A DNA stretch of 36,845 nt, taken from positions 1 to 36,845 of the forward strand of contig CALYPF010000017.1 in the NCBI GenBank assembly GCA_945271245.1, written 5' to 3'. A model generated the notes under the pieces. That model made no database searches, was not told the origin of the DNA, and was given only the letters and a program-made list of their open reading frames with translations. The stretch comes from an uncultured Enterobacteriaceae bacterium (lineage in GTDB: Bacteria; Pseudomonadota; Gammaproteobacteria; Enterobacterales; Enterobacteriaceae). Shown here piece by piece: positions 16,294-27,004 of this stretch. Positions within the stretch are counted from its first letter, which is position 1, and each line of letters opens with the position of its first letter. Both the position numbers and the translations under genes were made by a program.

Positions 16294-19200
16294 GCGCTCA
16301 TATCCTCACTTTGTCCGGCAAACAGGGCATCCATCTCTTCTACCAGCCGCTCATCCGGGCGAGTCATAAAGACCCCTCTTTCAGGAGCCTCGCCCGCCAT
16401 ACCGCGCAAAAAGAGGTAAATTACGCCGCCAAAATGCTCTTCATAGGCGTAATCGCGTATTCGCTGGCGTAAATAGCGGTGTAGAGCCAGGGTATAAAGT
16501 TGGTATTGCAAGTCATAACGATGCTCGCACATGGCGCGCTCCATCGCCTCACGCGTGTAGGCCTGCGCATCAGCACCCAACCAGTTCGACTTATAGTCCA
16601 GCAGGTAATAACGCCCGCGCCAGCGGAACACCAAATCGATAAATCCTTTCAGCATGCCCTGCAACTGTGAGAAATCAAGCGCCGGACAGCGTGCAGAAAG
16701 CGGGTCGTAGCGATGCGCGATTTTATCTAACGCCGCCGGGGTCAACGTGGCGTTAACCGGCAGCCAAAAAGCCATCTCGACCAGTTTATCCGCATTGGAA
16801 ATGCGGCTCAGCGCAGCTCCATCGTTCCCGAGCGGGGTATGTAAAATATCGGTAAGCCAGGCGCACAGGGCTGGCTGCCAGGCGGGATCAAATCCGCCTA
16901 ATGAAAGCTGTTCTGCTACCCACGCTGCGTCAACCGGCTCGGTAAAATCGATGCGCTCGAATAATGCATGCAAAAAAGTGCCAGGCGACGCCCCTTTGGG
17001 AAAGGCATGCGGAGTAAGTAACCGCTCACTTTCTCGATCAAATTTCCCTGCGGCATCAATATCCAGCGTTGGCAGCAGATCCTGGGCGATGTGACCATGC
17101 CGCTGTAATCCGCTATAGCTGATCACCCGCCAGCGCACGCCGGACGCTGACGCATATTCGCGTGCCGCCAGCAGTATTTCCTCACCGGCTGCGGGCTGCC
17201 AGGGCCGGTTATCGCCATCTGGCGCAACCGGCTCCAGCACCATATTTTCATCACACAAAGAGATTAATGCCTGCCGCAGCCCTTCCGCGTCCATAGGCTC
17301 CCCGCGCTGAATAAGCCAGCCTGGGGCGCTGAGATGCAGATCGCTAACGCCTTTTTTTGCCCGCCCGCCGCGAAATATGGGTGCAATGCCGAGGCAGCAG
17401 TGCCACTGTGAGCGCGTCATCGCCACATACAGCAGTCGCAAATCTTCCGCCAGGCGCTCTTCTTCTGCCAGCCCAAGGCTTTCTGCATCATTGCTCAGAT
17501 CCAATAGCGCTTCAAATGACTGCCGGTCGTGATAAAAAGCCTGTTTTTGCGGCCTGAAACCGGCGATAAACGGCAGGCAAACCAGAGCGTATTCCAGTCC
17601 TTTAGATTTATGAATCGTGACTATCTGGACTAAATGACGGTCGCTTTCCAGACGCAGCTGCTGCGAGTCGGCTCGGTTATCCGGCTCTGCAATTTGCTGC
17701 GCCAGCCAGCGAATTAGCGCGGGTTCGCTATCCAGCCTGGCGGAGGCTTCCTGAAGCAGCTCGCTGAGGTGCAGCAGATCGGTCAAACGACGTTCACCGC
17801 CAGGGGTAGCCAGCATATTTTCCGCTATGCGGCGCGCAGCCATCAGCCCTTTCAGCATGGGCATTACCCCGCGCTGTCGCCATAGCATCCGCCAGCCGTC
17901 AAACTCTTCAACCAGCTTATCCCACGCCTGTTCATCCTGATTTAGCGCATCCAGCATCGCCGCGTCCAGCCCCAGAATCCCTGTCGCCAGTGCGCTGCGC
18001 AGCGCGCTATCTTGCCCCGGCGTGAGTACCGCCTGCAGTAACCAGAGCAGCTCGCTAGCCTCTCGGGTTGCAAAAACGCTATCCCGGTTAGAAAGATACA
18101 CGGAAGGAATATTGAGCGTGCGCAGCGCGTCGCGTATCAGCGCCGCTTCGGCGCGGCTGCGTACCAGAATAGTGATGTCGCTTGCCTGCACCGGTTTCGA
18201 CTTCGGCTGCCCGGACTCGTCACGCCACAGTAACGCACTGCCGCGCTCCCCGCCTTCCAGCCACTCTCGCACCTGAAGTGCGCAGCGCTGCGCCATCAGT
18301 TGTTGGTACTCACTTACGCTAACCCCTTCGCCGGGCACCAGCCAAAATGTCAACGCTGGCTGCGTGGCCTCATCAACGGTAAAACGCATACGGGCGTTTC
18401 GCGAGGCTGGTTCAACGGGAAGAAAAGGAATTTGCCGGAATAAAAAAGGGTTACTTTGATGCGCAAACAGGCGGTTAACGCTCTGCACCATGCCCGGGGC
18501 CGAACGCCAGTTGGTCCCCAGCGTATAGTGGGCGCTTACCTCTGAGCGCGCGCGCATATAGGTAAAAATATCCGCGCCGCGAAAAGCATAAATCGCCTGT
18601 TTGGGGTCGCCAATTAATAATAGTGCCGATTCAGGTTGGCGTAGCCAGATACGTTTAAAAATACGATATTGCTGAGGGTCGGTATCCTGAAACTCATCGA
18701 TCATCGCAACCGGGAAACGCCGACGAATGGCCTGCGCCAGCGCTTTGCCTCCCGGCTGGCGCAGCGCTTCATCAAGCCGGCTTAGCATGTCATCAAACCC
18801 CAGCTCTCCGCGACGCTGTTTCTCTCGCGCCACGGATGTGCGAATTTCATCTATAGCGCGCGCAATGACCAGATCGCGTAGCGAAAGCGGTTCATCCAGC
18901 AATGCCTCAATGACATCGAAAAGCGTATGTCGGGGAGGCTCCCATTTTTTTGTTTTCTGTACCAAAAACGAGGTGGAAAATTTACTTAGCGCCTCCGGCA
19001 AGCAATAAGACGTGGTTTCACTAATTGCCCATTCATTAACTTTTGTAATCCAGACTGGCAGGTTTTTGCTGCTGAAACTGCGTTTATCAACGCCGGATTG
19101 GGCAATTAGCCCTTCCAGCTCTGGCGCCGCATCCCGCCACTGAGCTTTTACGGCGTCGATGCGCGCAATAATGCGCTCGTGGCGTTCCTGAAGCGTCTCT

Positions 19201-19844
19201 TCAGAAGGCGGGCATCGTAGCTGCGGCGCTTCACCCGACAGCCATGCCTTTATTTCACGCAGCAGCGCCTCCGGCCCGGACCATATATCACTTACGGCCT
19301 GCGCTACTGGCCGTGATAACGGATAACAATGCCGACGCCAGAAGTCGGCGCACGCCTGGCGCTGCAGCAGGCTCTCATCCTCAATAAGTTTCTGCTCAAA
19401 CAGCATGCCGGACTCAAACGCATTCAGACTCAGCATACGCTGACAAAAACCGTGGATGGTGAACACGGCGGCTTCATCCATTTGCCGCTCGGCAAATCGC
19501 AGCGTGCGAGCCGCCTGCGCCCAGTCGGGAATTTCATTGAGTAATCGCGCCATTAGCGGATGTTCGCTATGCCCGCGAATGCAGGCGATACGCAATGCGT
19601 GAATATTTTCCCGAATACGTCCGCGCAGCTCTCCGGTCGCCGCTTCAGTAAACGTGACGACTAACAGCTCCTCCACGCTGAGCGCGCGCACCGGCGCAGC
19701 ATCCCCACCCAGCCCTAGCAGCAACCGCAAATAAAGCGCTGCGATGGTAAAGGTCTTTCCAGTGCCGGCCGACGCTTCGATTAGCCTGTCTCCATAAAGA
19801 GGCAAACATAATGGATCGAGTGACTGTGCGGCTATCTCACTCAT
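16290..19844 (-). CDS. recB: RecBCD enzyme subunit RecB (helicase-nuclease)
   Basis: The protein is 1184 residues (1180 in E. coli). The N-terminal superfamily 1A 3'-5' helicase has Glu-Ala-Ser-Ala-Gly-Thr-Gly-Lys-Thr (Lys30), [16 protein letters not shown], and Ile-His-Lys-Ser-Lys-Gly-Leu-Glu-Tyr. The C-terminal nuclease has Gly-Phe-Ile-Asp-Leu-Val-Phe (Asp1070) and Leu-Leu-Asp-Tyr-Lys-Ser-Asn-Trp (Asp1083, Lys1085), equivalent to the catalytic D1067, D1080 and K1082 of E. coli. RecB unwinds and cuts double-strand ends and loads RecA after Chi. It starts 7 bp after ptrA and overlaps recD by 4 bp. Confidence 0.98.
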   Translation of the reverse strand: MSEIAAQSLDPLCLPLYGDRLIEASAGTGKTFTIAALYLRLLLGLGGDAAPVRALSVEELLVVTFTEAATGELRGRIRENIHALRIACIRGHSEHPLMARLLNEIPDWAQAARTLRFAERQMDEAAVFTIHGFCQRMLSLNAFESGMLFEQKLIEDESLLQRQACADFWRRHCYPLSRPVAQAVSDIWSGPEALLREIKAWLSGEAPQLRCPPSEETLQERHERIIARIDAVKAQWRDAAPELEGLIAQSGVDKRSFSSKNLPVWITKVNEWAISETTSYCLPEALSKFSTSFLVQKTKKWEPPRHTLFDVIEALLDEPLSLRDLVIARAIDEIRTSVAREKQRRGELGFDDMLSRLDEALRQPGGKALAQAIRRRFPVAMIDEFQDTDPQQYRIFKRIWLRQPESALLLIGDPKQAIYAFRGADIFTYMRARSEVSAHYTLGTNWRSAPGMVQSVNRLFAHQSNPFLFRQIPFLPVEPASRNARMRFTVDEATQPALTFWLVPGEGVSVSEYQQLMAQRCALQVREWLEGGERGSALLWRDESGQPKSKPVQASDITILVRSRAEAALIRDALRTLNIPSVYLSNRDSVFATREASELLWLLQAVLTPGQDSALRSALATGILGLDAAMLDALNQDEQAWDKLVEEFDGWRMLWRQRGVMPMLKGLMAARRIAENMLATPGGERRLTDLLHLSELLQEASARLDSEPALIRWLAQQIAEPDNRADSQQLRLESDRHLVQIVTIHKSKGLEYALVCLPFIAGFRPQKQAFYHDRQSFEALLDLSNDAESLGLAEEERLAEDLRLLYVAMTRSQWHCCLGIAPIFRGGRAKKGVSDLHLSAPGWLIQRGEPMDAEGLRQALISLCDENMVLEPVAPDGDNRPWQPAAGEEILLAAREYASASGVRWRVISYSGLQRHGHIAQDLLPTLDIDAAGKFDRESERLLTPHAFPKGASPGTFLHALFERIDFTEPVDAAWVAEQLSLGGFDPAWQPALCAWLTDILHTPLGNDGAALSRISNADKLVEMAFWLPVNATLTPAALDKIAHRYDPLSARCPALDFSQLQGMLKGFIDLVFRWRGRYYLLDYKSNWLGADAQAYTREAMERAMCEHRYDLQYQLYTLALHRYLRQRIRDYAYEEHFGGVIYLFLRGMAGEAPERGVFMTRPDERLVEEMDALFAGQSEDMSA

Positions 19845-19851
19845 AGCGTGC

Positions 19852-22740
19852 TCATTGAGGTTCTTGTCTTAACGGAAAACTGTGCTGCAATCGGCTGACG
19901 TCATCTTCAGGCTGCCAGCCACGAGGCCGAGCGAACAGAGTCTTTCCACCCTGGCTGCCGGCAATTTGCGATAAAATTGCAGCCCCGCTATGGGCTATCA
20001 CAGCCTGATGGAAGTAATCGGCCAGCTTCTGAGGAGACAGCGTTTTAATATAGGCAATAACTTTGTCACGGGAGTCAAATGCCAGATTGCCCCGATCAAA
20101 ATCTTTGCTATAGCGCGCCGCTTCTTCACCCATGGTTTGCGGAGCCTGTAACATTTCCCCGATCACACCCCGTTGAATACGTGAGAAATCAACCGCGGAA
20201 AGCCGACGCAAACGCGATTCAACGCCCGGGAAAAAGGCCTGGTAACGCTGCCAAAGCGCCGCGGGCTGTTTATCGCTACTTTGCAGCAAAAACCCAATAC
20301 CCCACTGTCGTCCTAATGCCATAGGGAAGGCGAATACCGCGTAACCTAACTGTTCCTGCGTGCGCAACTGATTGTAAAACCAGGGCTGGACGATTTGCGC
20401 CAGCATCGCGCTATAGGCAGCGCTCTGCGTCTCATCGTACCCAACAGGGACAAAAACCGCCGCTAGCGCTGAGTCTGTGCTTTTACCTTTTTCCTGCATC
20501 ACAATGCGGCGGGATTTATCAACCAGGATGTCCTGAGAGCGGCACCATTCCCCCCCTTCAAGCTGAAGCTGGCGCTTTATCTGGCGCGCCAGAGAGGTTG
20601 AAGCTTCCGGTGTCATGTTGCCGAGCACAAAAAATTCCGGTTTAGCACCGCGTCTCAATGTCTCACGATAGCGCAAGACATCGTCCATAGTGATTGAAGG
20701 CAGCAGCGCACGGCGCGTTGCGCGCTGGAAGTAAGGCACCTGTGAAAGCATTTGTACAGGCATAATTGCCTGCTCATAAGGCTTCCCTTTTTCAGCAGAA
20801 TCAAGCATACGAATATACCAGGCTTTTGCCTGCTCAAGCCAGGCGGACTGCGGCTCATAGTTAAAATAACCGTCAATCAATCGGGTAAATAATTGCGGCA
20901 GGCGCTGCGTGTATCCGCTGGCATTAACCATTAACCCGCTGTTGGCACTGGTCGAGAAACTGATCCCCCCCACGGAAGCCTGATTCCCCAACTCATCCAA
21001 AGCGGCACCTGCCATATAATCATTTAGCGCGAACAACACCTGATTTCGGGCGCTGTTCATCGCCCGTGGATTTCTGAACACCGCAGTAATATCCGCTCGC
21101 GGCTCGCTGGCAAAATGCTGGCTTGGCATATAAAACACGCGCAGCCCCGCCTCGTTCACCAGCAGCGACGGATGCGAATATGCCTTTTGCGGTGCGATCA
21201 GGGTAAAGTCATCCGGAATATACGGATTGAGCGCCGGCAGAGCCAAATGGATCTTCTGAGCGGCGTCGCGCCACCGCGCCAGGCGCGACGGTGTGATTTT
21301 ATCAACCTGATAGGGCGCATTAACGAAGTACGCCATTTTGTTATGAGGTTCATCCGGGCTGATGAACCAGATGCGCGCATTGTCTGGCGTCATCATCGCC
21401 AGACGCATTTGTATCGCCTTAGGATCGTAGCGATCGGCAATATTCGCCGCATCCAGAATATGGGGCACAGGAACCTGAAGCATGGTATCTGCCAGCCATT
21501 CAACATAACTCATATCACGCGTTATCGTCGGATAGCGGAAGTCCAGATCCAGCACATTGGCCAGTTCATCGAAATAGCGTTTATCGATGCCCTTTTCACG
21601 CAGCAGCGATAAATAGCTAAATATCGCCGCCACTACGCGATCCCGATTTTGCAGACCTTTGTCTGTTAAAGAAACGGCTATCGAAAACACGCCGCCGTTT
21701 CCGCTGGTATTCGGATCGGCGCTGGCGCGCACGTCTTCCGCCAGCCCCTGTTTTTGTAACCAGTCGGAAAGCGTATTTTCGCTACGGTTGCCTATCAAAT
21801 AGCTAATTAACTCGTCCGATTTGCTTCGGAACGCCGCGCTGTTGTTTTCAATGCGGAATTCAACGCGGATGACCTTACGCGGCTGTGCGGGAATGTAATG
21901 AATAATCTCGCCTTTTTGTGCATCAGTGACTACCGGCACCGTTATCGCAGGAGCGGCGATATTGCGGTTCTCAATACGTCCGTAGCTTTGGGCGGCGATA
22001 TTGGCCAGTTGTGGAAGAGGCTGTTTGCCATAAATAACCGCCTTCATCAAATTGGCGGAATACCAGCGCTGGCGGAAGGCCAGCAGCGCATCGTGTAATT
22101 TACTGCCGGGCTTGTCTTTAAGCGTTTCCAAATTGCCGCCAGAAAAGCGCGAGCCAGGATGCGCCGGATTTAGCGTTTCAGCGCTAACCTGCGCCATGCG
22201 CATGCCATCCCGGGTGCGCGCCATAGTGAGTTCTGCGTTAACGGCGTTGCGCTCACGGTTGGCAAACTCGGCCAATAAATTAGGGGCAGCAATCGCATCC
22301 GCAAGCCTGTCGACAGCCGGTGCCAGCGCATCGTTTTCAACCTCAAGATAATACGCCGTCCGATAAGGGGCTGTGCTGGCGTTGTGGCTGCCGCCGTGCA
22401 TTTTTAGAAATTCAGCCAGGCTATCAGGTTCAGGATATTTGTGAGACCCCATGAGCGTCATATGTTCAAGGTAGTGCGCCATGCCTAAATGCGCGTCAGG
22501 ATCCTGCAGCGATCCCACTGGCACAATGAGCGCAGAGAGTGATTTCACCGCCTGTGGATCGGAAACCAGCAGCACAACCATGCCATTATTCAGGCGAATA
22601 GCCTGATACTCTCGGGCATCTTTTTCGCTTTTATGAATCGTTTCCTGAATAGGCTGCCAGCCGCTTTCTGCATAACTTATTGGCATCCAAATCACGGCCA
22701 TGAAACAACAAATCTTTAACCAGGCACCGCATTTACGCAT
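19852..22740 (-). CDS. ptrA: Protease III / pitrilysin (periplasmic M16 zinc metalloprotease)
   Basis: The protein is 962 residues, the same length as E. coli PtrA. A signal peptide (cleavage near Ser-Tyr-Ala-Glu) sends it to the periplasm. The inverted zinc motif is His89-Tyr-Leu-Glu92-His93 in Gly-Met-Ala-His-Tyr-Leu-Glu-His-Met. The distal glutamate lies in Asn-Arg-Glu-Arg-Asn-Ala-Val-Asn-Ala-Glu-Leu. The fold holds four M16 domains, the first catalytic. It degrades small peptides such as insulin B chain. It lies between recC and recB without a known role in recombination, as in other enterics. Its end is 7 bp from recB, so it is cotranscribed with recBD. Confidence 0.97.
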   Translation of the reverse strand: MRKCGAWLKICCFMAVIWMPISYAESGWQPIQETIHKSEKDAREYQAIRLNNGMVVLLVSDPQAVKSLSALIVPVGSLQDPDAHLGMAHYLEHMTLMGSHKYPEPDSLAEFLKMHGGSHNASTAPYRTAYYLEVENDALAPAVDRLADAIAAPNLLAEFANRERNAVNAELTMARTRDGMRMAQVSAETLNPAHPGSRFSGGNLETLKDKPGSKLHDALLAFRQRWYSANLMKAVIYGKQPLPQLANIAAQSYGRIENRNIAAPAITVPVVTDAQKGEIIHYIPAQPRKVIRVEFRIENNSAAFRSKSDELISYLIGNRSENTLSDWLQKQGLAEDVRASADPNTSGNGGVFSIAVSLTDKGLQNRDRVVAAIFSYLSLLREKGIDKRYFDELANVLDLDFRYPTITRDMSYVEWLADTMLQVPVPHILDAANIADRYDPKAIQMRLAMMTPDNARIWFISPDEPHNKMAYFVNAPYQVDKITPSRLARWRDAAQKIHLALPALNPYIPDDFTLIAPQKAYSHPSLLVNEAGLRVFYMPSQHFASEPRADITAVFRNPRAMNSARNQVLFALNDYMAGAALDELGNQASVGGISFSTSANSGLMVNASGYTQRLPQLFTRLIDGYFNYEPQSAWLEQAKAWYIRMLDSAEKGKPYEQAIMPVQMLSQVPYFQRATRRALLPSITMDDVLRYRETLRRGAKPEFFVLGNMTPEASTSLARQIKRQLQLEGGEWCRSQDILVDKSRRIVMQEKGKSTDSALAAVFVPVGYDETQSAAYSAMLAQIVQPWFYNQLRTQEQLGYAVFAFPMALGRQWGIGFLLQSSDKQPAALWQRYQAFFPGVESRLRRLSAVDFSRIQRGVIGEMLQAPQTMGEEAARYSKDFDRGNLAFDSRDKVIAYIKTLSPQKLADYFHQAVIAHSGAAILSQIAGSQGGKTLFARPRGWQPEDDVSRLQHSFPLRQEPQ

Positions 22741-22837
22741 TCATTAACCTCATTGATTACGGCTTCTGTGCCGCGAAGTGTCGTATTACATCCATTTATT
22801 CTACGTGTAACAGGCCTTTTATCGCCTTCCCGACGCT

Positions 22838-25800
22838 CTAAGACCGCTGGCTATGTTGAAACATCGGTAATAACCAGCGCTGCGCTTCACGTACTATCGT
22901 TTCATAACGTTGCTGGTCGAGATACTGCCATAAACGCTGTAGCCAGATATCTTCACCTTCTCCCGCAACGATAGGGTTTCCTTCCCACGCCTGGATGACT
23001 TTGCTCTGCGCCTTAAGCTGCGCTGCATCATCCCAGTGAATATCTCTCAGATTTGCGTCATAGCAGGTTTTTATCCAGGCGCCGGCGCAGGCGGGAAGCA
23101 ACATTAGCGGCTGATTTAACCCCCGAAGGTAGCCGTCCATATAATCGCCTAAGATAGCCTGCGCCTGCGGCGGTTCCAGTGCGGGAAAATGCCACTGTGA
23201 ATCAAGGCGCCCCAATAATCGGCTTTCACCCTGTCCGCCGCTGGCACAATAGACAAGATGCTCAAGCCAAAGTTGCAGGCCGTGCCTTTCTGTGAGTATG
23301 GAAGGGCGCCAGCGCAATAGTCCATCGGGCTGAACGTCCGTCAGCCATCCGGTAAGATGAAGCCCGTTTAAAGCGAGATCGATTTCTCTGTTCTCTCCCT
23401 GCTGGCGCTGTTCCAGCACCCGCCCGGCTAACTGCTGCATTTCCTGAAGCTGCGACTCCCACCAGATATCGCCGAAAGCGCCGTAGGGCAGTTCCCCCGC
23501 CGCACGATATCTCTGATAAAGCAGCCCGGCATCCTGCTCTCCCACCAGCGTATTCAACAACTGATGATTAAGATGGAAGCGGTGCAGCGCATCAAGCGTG
23601 AACGGTTCTTCATCCGGGAGTTCCGCATCTTCGACAGAAAAGTTAACGCGCAAACGCATCTGGAAAAAAGCGCGCACCGGATGTTGCCAGAAACGCTGTA
23701 ACTGACCAACCGTTAGCGCATCAACGGTTAAAGGCGCTAACGGTTGGACGAAATCAGGTATTTCGATGCCCTGTTCGCCAGCCGCCGGGAGCCACTCTTT
23801 TGCAAAGCTTTGGTGCTCCTCGCCGGGCAGAAATCCTCGCGCGTCAAACGGCGTGCGCGGATGCTGGCAGGCAATATGCTGCGCCACTCGCTCCGCGCTT
23901 TCATCGCAGTTACATTCCTCATCACCGGGTAAATAGTGACTATTGGCGATATAATTGAGAAGTTCCTCTACCAGCACCGACGGATAGCGTTCGCTATTAT
24001 CCTGAATGGATCGCCCAATATAGCTTATCCACAGGCGCTGCTGCGCAGAAAGCACCGCTTCAAGAAAGAGATATCTATCGTCGTCCCTTCGGCTGCGATC
24101 GCCCCGCCTGGGTTTTTCGCTCATTAAATCAAACCCTAACGGGGAAAGCGCTCGCGGATAAACGCCGTCATTCATGCCAAGCAGGCAAACCACTTTAAAT
24201 GGAATGGAACGCATAGGCATGAGTGTACAAAAATTGATAGGCCCCGCCAGAAAGCGCTGGCTGATACGCTCCTGATCCAGCCGACGCGTAAGCTCGTCTC
24301 TTAAGAGTGTGACGGGAACTGTTTCCTGATAGGCGGCGTCGATTCCCTGGCTTATAACGTTTTGCCACTGCTGCTCGATAAGCGTTATCACCGCTTCCGT
24401 GTCGGTATCCGGTAAAAAGCATGCATCGAGCATTTCACGACAAACCGGCAGCCACTCGGCCAAGACACGCGCATCCGCCAAAATTTCGCGCCACTTGCTT
24501 AAGCACATTAATAAATCGGCAAGATGGCCGATAAGCGTCGCAACCAGCCCGGTAGATTCATCATAGGGTAAAACTGAATGCCAGGCGCCGGCCCGGCTTT
24601 CCATGGCGTATCCCAGCAGCATACGCGTTAAACCAAAACGCCACGTGTGCTGCCCGGTAGCAGGCAGGCCCATGTCCCGCACGCTGTCATCGTCTAATCC
24701 CCAGCGAATGCCAGATTCACTCACCCACTGCCGTAAATAGCGCAGACCGTCTTCATCGATATTGAAACGCGCGGCCAGCGTCGGGACTTCAAGCAATGCC
24801 AGGACGTCCTGCGCGGAAAAGCGGCTATCGGGCAGCGCCAGGAGTGAGATAAAGGCCTGAATAACCGGATGTGCCTCCCTGGCGCGCCGATCGGATATTG
24901 CAAACGGAAGCTTGCGCTCATCGTTTACGCTGCCAAACACCGCCTGGATAAACGGGCTGTAGCTGTCGATGTCCGCCACCATCACAATAATATCGCGCGG
25001 AGTCAGGGCGGGGTCCGCCGCCATCATTGCCAGCAGGCTATCGTGTAAAACTTCCACCTCGCGCTGAGGGCTATGACACACATGCAGTGAAATGCTGCGA
25101 TCCTCGGGCATAAGTAGGCATTTTTTATCACTTCGGGCGAATTCCTTAGCGTTTAGCCCAACCACCTCACGATTGCGCAGCTCCAGCAAATCGCCCTGCA
25201 CCCGCTGCAATAAATTATCCGGAGGTATATCGACAAACGCGTCCAGCTCTTCTGTAAGCTCCAATTCAGAGAGTAAATACAAATAATCGCGCCCAAGTTT
25301 ACCCCACGAGGCCAGTAGCGGGTTGCCGAGGTCTTGCTCTCCCTGTTCATTAAAGCGCAGCGCTGCATTCCGGGAGTCGGGAAACAGGGGCAAGCGCCGA
25401 TCGCTACCTGCAATACGCCGCTGCCGCCCCAATAATCGGGCTAAAAACGCAGGATCTTTTATGTCCCCCCAATAGCCACGGCAGGGATTGGTGAAAAATA
25501 GATAAACTTCAATATGCTGCCCAAGCGCCTGTAATGCTTCCAGATACACGGGAGGCAACGCTGAAATACCGCAAATAAAGATGCGCGCAGGCAATCCGTC
25601 CGGTGGAGTATCCGCATTTTGCAGCGTCTGGATAAAGCGACGATATAAATTAGCGCGATGCCAGGGCGCCTGCCCCAGCTGTTCGGTTACAGAAACCAGC
25701 CCGCGCCAGAGCGCAGCCTGCCAGCGCTGAGCGTCACTCAAACCGTCAACTTCTTTGTTCGCCTCCCAGCGGAGCAGCCAGTCAGGACGATAGACCAAAT

Positions 25801-26212
25801 ATTGGTCAAACAGATCCGCAACGCGATTGGCTAACTGAAACAATTTGCGTTTGTCATTATCCTCTGACAGATAATGCCGCAGCGCCTCAAATTCCGGCAG
25901 ATCCAGATATTCGGGCAACAGGCTCATTAACTTCCAGCCCATGCTATTCTTGTTAAATGCGCTTTCCTTAGGCATTTCGGGCAGCACACGTACAAACATT
26001 TCCCAGATAAAGCTGGACGGCAGCGGAAACCGAATATTGGCGGCAATGTGAAAACGCTGAGCCAGCGTCATTTGCAGCCACTGCGACATACCTACGCTTT
26101 GTACCAGAATCACTTCCGGCTCAAACGGATCTGCCAGCGGCTGCTGCCCAACAATAAACTCCATCATTTCTTCCAGCACGTCGAGCCGGTTGGAGTGATA
26201 AACTCTCAGCAT
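22838..26212 (-). CDS. recC: RecBCD enzyme subunit RecC (Chi recognition)
   Basis: The protein is 1124 residues (1122 in E. coli), starting Met-Leu-Arg-Val-Tyr-His-Ser-Asn-Arg-Leu-Asp and including Gln-Ser-Val-Gly-Met-Ser-Gln-Trp-Leu. It has the folds of a dead helicase and a dead nuclease. RecC splits the strands, feeds them to RecB and RecD, and scans the 3' strand for Chi. Residues such as Leu-Leu-Gly-Met-Asn-Asp-Gly-Val-Tyr-Pro-Arg and Pro-Arg-Arg-Gly-Asp-Arg-Ser-Arg-Arg-Asp-Asp-Asp-Arg-Tyr fit the family. ptrA follows after 97 bp. The ppd pilin-like genes lie 58 bp upstream on the same strand, so transcription may run through. Confidence 0.97.
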   Translation of the reverse strand: MLRVYHSNRLDVLEEMMEFIVGQQPLADPFEPEVILVQSVGMSQWLQMTLAQRFHIAANIRFPLPSSFIWEMFVRVLPEMPKESAFNKNSMGWKLMSLLPEYLDLPEFEALRHYLSEDNDKRKLFQLANRVADLFDQYLVYRPDWLLRWEANKEVDGLSDAQRWQAALWRGLVSVTEQLGQAPWHRANLYRRFIQTLQNADTPPDGLPARIFICGISALPPVYLEALQALGQHIEVYLFFTNPCRGYWGDIKDPAFLARLLGRQRRIAGSDRRLPLFPDSRNAALRFNEQGEQDLGNPLLASWGKLGRDYLYLLSELELTEELDAFVDIPPDNLLQRVQGDLLELRNREVVGLNAKEFARSDKKCLLMPEDRSISLHVCHSPQREVEVLHDSLLAMMAADPALTPRDIIVMVADIDSYSPFIQAVFGSVNDERKLPFAISDRRAREAHPVIQAFISLLALPDSRFSAQDVLALLEVPTLAARFNIDEDGLRYLRQWVSESGIRWGLDDDSVRDMGLPATGQHTWRFGLTRMLLGYAMESRAGAWHSVLPYDESTGLVATLIGHLADLLMCLSKWREILADARVLAEWLPVCREMLDACFLPDTDTEAVITLIEQQWQNVISQGIDAAYQETVPVTLLRDELTRRLDQERISQRFLAGPINFCTLMPMRSIPFKVVCLLGMNDGVYPRALSPLGFDLMSEKPRRGDRSRRDDDRYLFLEAVLSAQQRLWISYIGRSIQDNSERYPSVLVEELLNYIANSHYLPGDEECNCDESAERVAQHIACQHPRTPFDARGFLPGEEHQSFAKEWLPAAGEQGIEIPDFVQPLAPLTVDALTVGQLQRFWQHPVRAFFQMRLRVNFSVEDAELPDEEPFTLDALHRFHLNHQLLNTLVGEQDAGLLYQRYRAAGELPYGAFGDIWWESQLQEMQQLAGRVLEQRQQGENREIDLALNGLHLTGWLTDVQPDGLLRWRPSILTERHGLQLWLEHLVYCASGGQGESRLLGRLDSQWHFPALEPPQAQAILGDYMDGYLRGLNQPLMLLPACAGAWIKTCYDANLRDIHWDDAAQLKAQSKVIQAWEGNPIVAGEGEDIWLQRLWQYLDQQRYETIVREAQRWLLPMFQHSQRS

Positions 26213-26270
26213 AGTGTTTTCCGACGATTCCAGTCTGCATCTACGAATTTAGCCCACTGCATTATGGTGA

Positions 26271-26609
26271 CTATGGCGACGATGACGATAACAAGTTTGG
26301 GCAACGCTCGCGCCGTAAAGGCTGACCGCTTCCATGCATATCAGGCACAAAGAGGGTGATGCTGACACATCCGTGCAATAAAGTCTCGCTTTGTACCGGT
26401 AGCTGGTCCGGAGAAACCAGCGGCCATTCCTCAAGCCGTTTTACGTTCGCCCGCCAGTGATTCTCCAGCGCACGCTGAGCGACAAAGCCCTGAATTAGCG
26501 AGCGCTGCCAGCCGCTTAATGTCGCAGCAAAAATGGTGCAAAGAAGTAGCGCTATCAGCGTTCCCGCCAGGCTAAATCCCCTTTGCCCTGAATCGATGGC
26601 AGTTCGCAT
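26271..26609 (-). CDS. ppdC: Prepilin-like protein PpdC
   Basis: The 112-residue protein has a type IV prepilin leader: a short basic segment ending Gln-Arg-Gly, then Phe-Ser-Leu and a hydrophobic helix, followed by a small soluble domain with two cysteines. Position +5 of the mature protein is Gly instead of the usual Glu. GGAGG sits six bases before the ATG, inside ygdB, giving a 55-bp overlap and suggesting coupling. It is fourth in a ppdA-ppdB-ygdB-ppdC operon upstream of recC, which corresponds to the minor pseudopilins H, J, K and I of type II secretion. The symbol rests on synteny and the leader. No filament is known for these genes in E. coli under normal growth. Confidence 0.82.
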   Translation of the reverse strand: MRTAIDSGQRGFSLAGTLIALLLCTIFAATLSGWQRSLIQGFVAQRALENHWRANVKRLEEWPLVSPDQLPVQSETLLHGCVSITLFVPDMHGSGQPLRRERCPNLLSSSSP

Positions 26610-27004
26610 TCATCCTCCGGCGTGTACGGGCAGAAGTCGCTCCATCCGCGGGGATGGAAGTGAACTTTACCGTTGCTATAAGCGCCACGGCGCCAAAACC
26701 GCAGTCTCTCCTGAGCGTCAACGCCCGCAATAAGTAAGTTATCTCCCGGCATCATTTTCACACAGGCTCTTCCGCCGCCGCGTGCCTGCTGGCACTGCCA
26801 CTCGGTATGCGGGGACCACGCCAGCGAAGCGCTCTCATCAAGAGCCGATAGCGCCTGCAATGTCATGCGCAGATACTGTATTTCAGTATGGACACCGGAT
26901 AAGCGGGAAATATAAAGCTGATTCATTCCCCAGAGTAACTGCGTCGCCAGTAGCATCAGCACAGCCAGCATGAGCCAGACGACGTTACCGCGCTGCGCGT
27001 TCAT
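26555..27004 (-). CDS. ygdB: Pseudopilin K-like protein YgdB (DUF2509)
   Basis: The 149-residue protein has a short leader Met-Asn-Ala-Gln-Arg-Gly and a hydrophobic helix without Glu at +5, as is normal for K-type minor pseudopilins. The C-terminal part has Pro-Arg-Gly-Trp-Ser-Asp-Phe-Cys-Pro, which matches E. coli YgdB. The last 12 or so residues, encoded within the overlap with ppdC, extend beyond the E. coli protein. The ATG at 27004 shares one base with the ppdB stop (TGATG); a GTG one codon earlier is also possible. Confidence 0.85.
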   Translation of the reverse strand: MNAQRGNVVWLMLAVLMLLATQLLWGMNQLYISRLSGVHTEIQYLRMTLQALSALDESASLAWSPHTEWQCQQARGGGRACVKMMPGDNLLIAGVDAQERLRFWRRGAYSNGKVHFHPRGWSDFCPYTPEDECELPSIQGKGDLAWRER

